DNA from: an uncultured Pirellulaceae bacterium
Lineage (GTDB): Bacteria > Planctomycetota > Planctomycetia > Pirellulales > Pirellulaceae
Assembly: GCA_934278005.1 (NCBI GenBank)
Contig: CAKQWG010000177.1
Coordinates: 1 to 6,532 of the forward strand
Direction: 5' to 3'
DNA: 6,532 bases
This document shows, piece after piece, positions 5,491 through 6,532 of this stretch (within the stretch, counting starts at the first letter, position 1; each line of letters begins with the position of its first letter). The notes below the pieces were generated by a model. That model saw only the letters and a list, made by a program, of their open reading frames with translations. It searched no databases and had not been told where the DNA came from. A program made the position numbers and the translations under genes.

Positions 5491-6330
5491 ATGCTTTCAA
5501 AACCGCACCACTGGATTCGTGTGTGTTCGCTCGCCGCGTGGGTTACGCTGTGCACCATGCCGACCAGCCCAGCCCAGGTTACTGGGCCAGTCGCGACAGA
5601 GCAGGGGGGACAAGCTCGCAGTCCAGAGAGGCCCAAAGAGGTCGCCCAAGAGGTCGCCAACGAATCCAATGCACCGTCCGCCGTGCCACCAGCCGAGCAC
5701 AGCTACCTTGGGCGCGAAATCGCACAGACCATGAGCTATCACGGTGCGCCATGGTTGGTGCGGGCCAATCGCGAGGACGAAGAACGTCCCAGTGAAGTGC
5801 TCAAGCAACTGGATCTCAAACCCGGCATGGTCGTCTGCGATTTAGGCTGTGGCAATGGCTTCTATACGCTGCTCATGGCGCCCCAAGTAGCGCCTGCAGG
5901 GAAGGTCCTAGCGGTCGACATCCAACAGGAGATGCTGCACCTGCTGGAACTTCGTAGCCGATCTGAGGGCATCGACAACGTTGAACCCGTACTGGGCACC
6001 ATCGTCGATCCTCATCTGCCCGATGGCCAAGTCGACCTCGTTTTGATGGTCGACGTATATCACGAATTCTCGCATCCTCAACAGATGCTGGCTGCCTTGC
6101 GGAAGAGCCTGTCACCCACTGGCTTGATCGTCTTGTTGGAATATCGCGAAGAGGATCCCCGCGTTCCAATCAAACCTTTGCACAAGATGAGCAAGCGGCA
6201 AATCTTAAAAGAGTATCGCGCGAATGGGTTTAAATTGGCTAAGCAGTACGACCGTCTCCCCTGGCAGCACATGATGTTCTTTGCCGCAGATCCTGAGTGG
6301 TCCGCCGCGGCAGACGACCGCCAACGTTGA
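5491..6330 (+). CDS. putative exported class I SAM-dependent methyltransferase
   Basis: This is a 279-residue protein. The N-terminus looks like a Sec signal: a positive start with K4, H6, H7 and R10, a hydrophobic core at about 11-22, and a possible signal-peptidase site after SPAQ (residue 29 or nearby). A polar, Glu/Pro-rich linker (30-70) follows. The Rossmann-type methyltransferase domain then starts at about residue 100: motif I VVCDLGCGNGFYT (114-126, with D117 and the Gly-rich loop), the acidic end of beta-2 in AVDI (D143), and the motif IV region DLVLMVDVYHEF (182-193). A C-terminal beta-hairpin region ends in WQHMMFFAA. The substrate is unknown. The presence of an export signal on a SAM-using enzyme is odd, because SAM is made in the cytoplasm. 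The region 71-95 (SYLGREIAQTMSYHGAPWLV) precedes the fold and is probably family-specific. A good GAGGT site supports the start. Two identical VAQ/VAN-type duplications sit in the linker. Confidence 0.82.
   Translation: MLSKPHHWIRVCSLAAWVTLCTMPTSPAQVTGPVATEQGGQARSPERPKEVAQEVANESNAPSAVPPAEHSYLGREIAQTMSYHGAPWLVRANREDEERPSEVLKQLDLKPGMVVCDLGCGNGFYTLLMAPQVAPAGKVLAVDIQQEMLHLLELRSRSEGIDNVEPVLGTIVDPHLPDGQVDLVLMVDVYHEFSHPQQMLAALRKSLSPTGLIVLLEYREEDPRVPIKPLHKMSKRQILKEYRANGFKLAKQYDRLPWQHMMFFAADPEWSAAADDRQR
5638..5661 (+). repeat. 12-bp in-frame duplication in the methyltransferase linker
   Basis: GAGGTCGCCCAA is followed directly by GAGGTCGCCAAC, encoding EVAQ and EVAN. The two units differ only at their ends. 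They lie between the signal peptide and the catalytic domain. Confidence 0.65.
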
Positions 6331-6355
6331 TGCCAAGTCGCAGTACGGTAAGCAT

Positions 6356-6389
6356 CCACGGATAGGTTTCCTGATTTATCAAACCGTGG
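6356..6389 (+). terminator. imperfect hairpin after the methyltransferase gene
   Basis: CCACG plus GATA (6356-6364) can pair with TATC (6377-6380) and CGTGG (6385-6389), leaving a four-base bulge and a 12-base loop that contains AGGTTTCCT. It begins 25 bases after the stop codon. There is no following U-tract, so an intrinsic terminator is only a possibility. The right arm is also the start of the first 29-bp repeat unit. Confidence 0.25.
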
Positions 6390-6532
6390 CTAACGCCAAA
6401 ACGGCTGATTAACCGTGGCTAACGCTAAAACGGCTGATCAACCGTGGCTAACGCCAAAACGGCTGATCAACCGTGGCTAACGCCAAAACGGCTGATCAAC
6501 CGTGGCTAACGCCAAAACGGCTGATCAACCGT
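6384..6532. repeat. 29-bp hairpin-forming tandem repeat array, running off the right edge
   Basis: Five full units start at 6384, 6413, 6442, 6471 and 6500, and a sixth begins at 6529. Each unit has CCGTGGC, loop TAAC, GCC, AAA, ACGG, then the linker CTGATCAA. Within a unit GGC pairs with GCC around TAAC, and the outer CCGT pairs with ACGG. The linker contains the palindrome TGATCA. Units 3, 4 and 5 are identical. Unit 1 has one change in the linker (TGATTA) and unit 2 has one change in the inner arm (GCT for GCC). Both strands have stops in every frame across the array, so it is non-coding. There are no unique spacers. Confidence 0.95.

Noticed and set aside
6384..6532. CRISPR array, suggested by the 29-base period
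   Set aside because: Successive units are directly adjacent and identical over their whole length; there are no unique spacers and no cas genes in the window.

Overview
The window appears to come from a planctomycete, most likely of the Pirellulaceae or close relatives. This rests on inference from gene style, not on a database search. The signs are moderately G+C-rich DNA, Ala/Pro/Ser-rich linkers, weak or absent Shine-Dalgarno sequences on most genes, a membrane protein with two CxxC...CxxC zinc ribbons joined by a long disordered linker, and an intergenic array of short hairpin units. All five convincing genes lie on the + strand and none is visibly broken.

Layout, left to right. Positions 1-132 hold three copies of a 13-bp tandem repeat and, on the minus strand, a short stretch that reads like the C-terminal motif of the methionine sulfoxide reductase MsrA, probably a remnant. 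Positions 133-840 encode a PgsA-type CDP-alcohol phosphatidyltransferase with an unusual repeat-bearing N-terminal extension. Positions 916-2175 encode a CPBP-family intramembrane metalloprotease whose catalytic motifs are separated by a large hydrophilic insert. Positions 2236-4194 (or from as early as 2194) encode a double zinc-ribbon, multi-pass membrane protein of unknown function. Positions 4195-4594 are non-coding as far as can be seen. Positions 4595-5464 encode a branched-chain amino acid aminotransferase (IlvE type). It is followed 26 bp later by a SAM-dependent methyltransferase carrying a predicted export signal (5491-6330). The right edge (6384-6532) is an array of 29-bp repeats that continues beyond the window.

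The first three genes all encode membrane proteins and are closely spaced, so they may be co-transcribed around phospholipid synthesis and membrane-protein handling. The last two form a likely second transcription unit; a metabolic link between the aminotransferase and the exported methyltransferase is not evident. A recurring oddity is that four of the five proteins carry short in-frame tandem duplications in linker or N-terminal regions, in addition to the two non-coding tandem arrays at the edges. No complete new multi-gene system is recognised. The strongest leads are the exported methyltransferase, the insert-bearing protease beside the zinc-ribbon membrane protein, and the 29-bp hairpin array.
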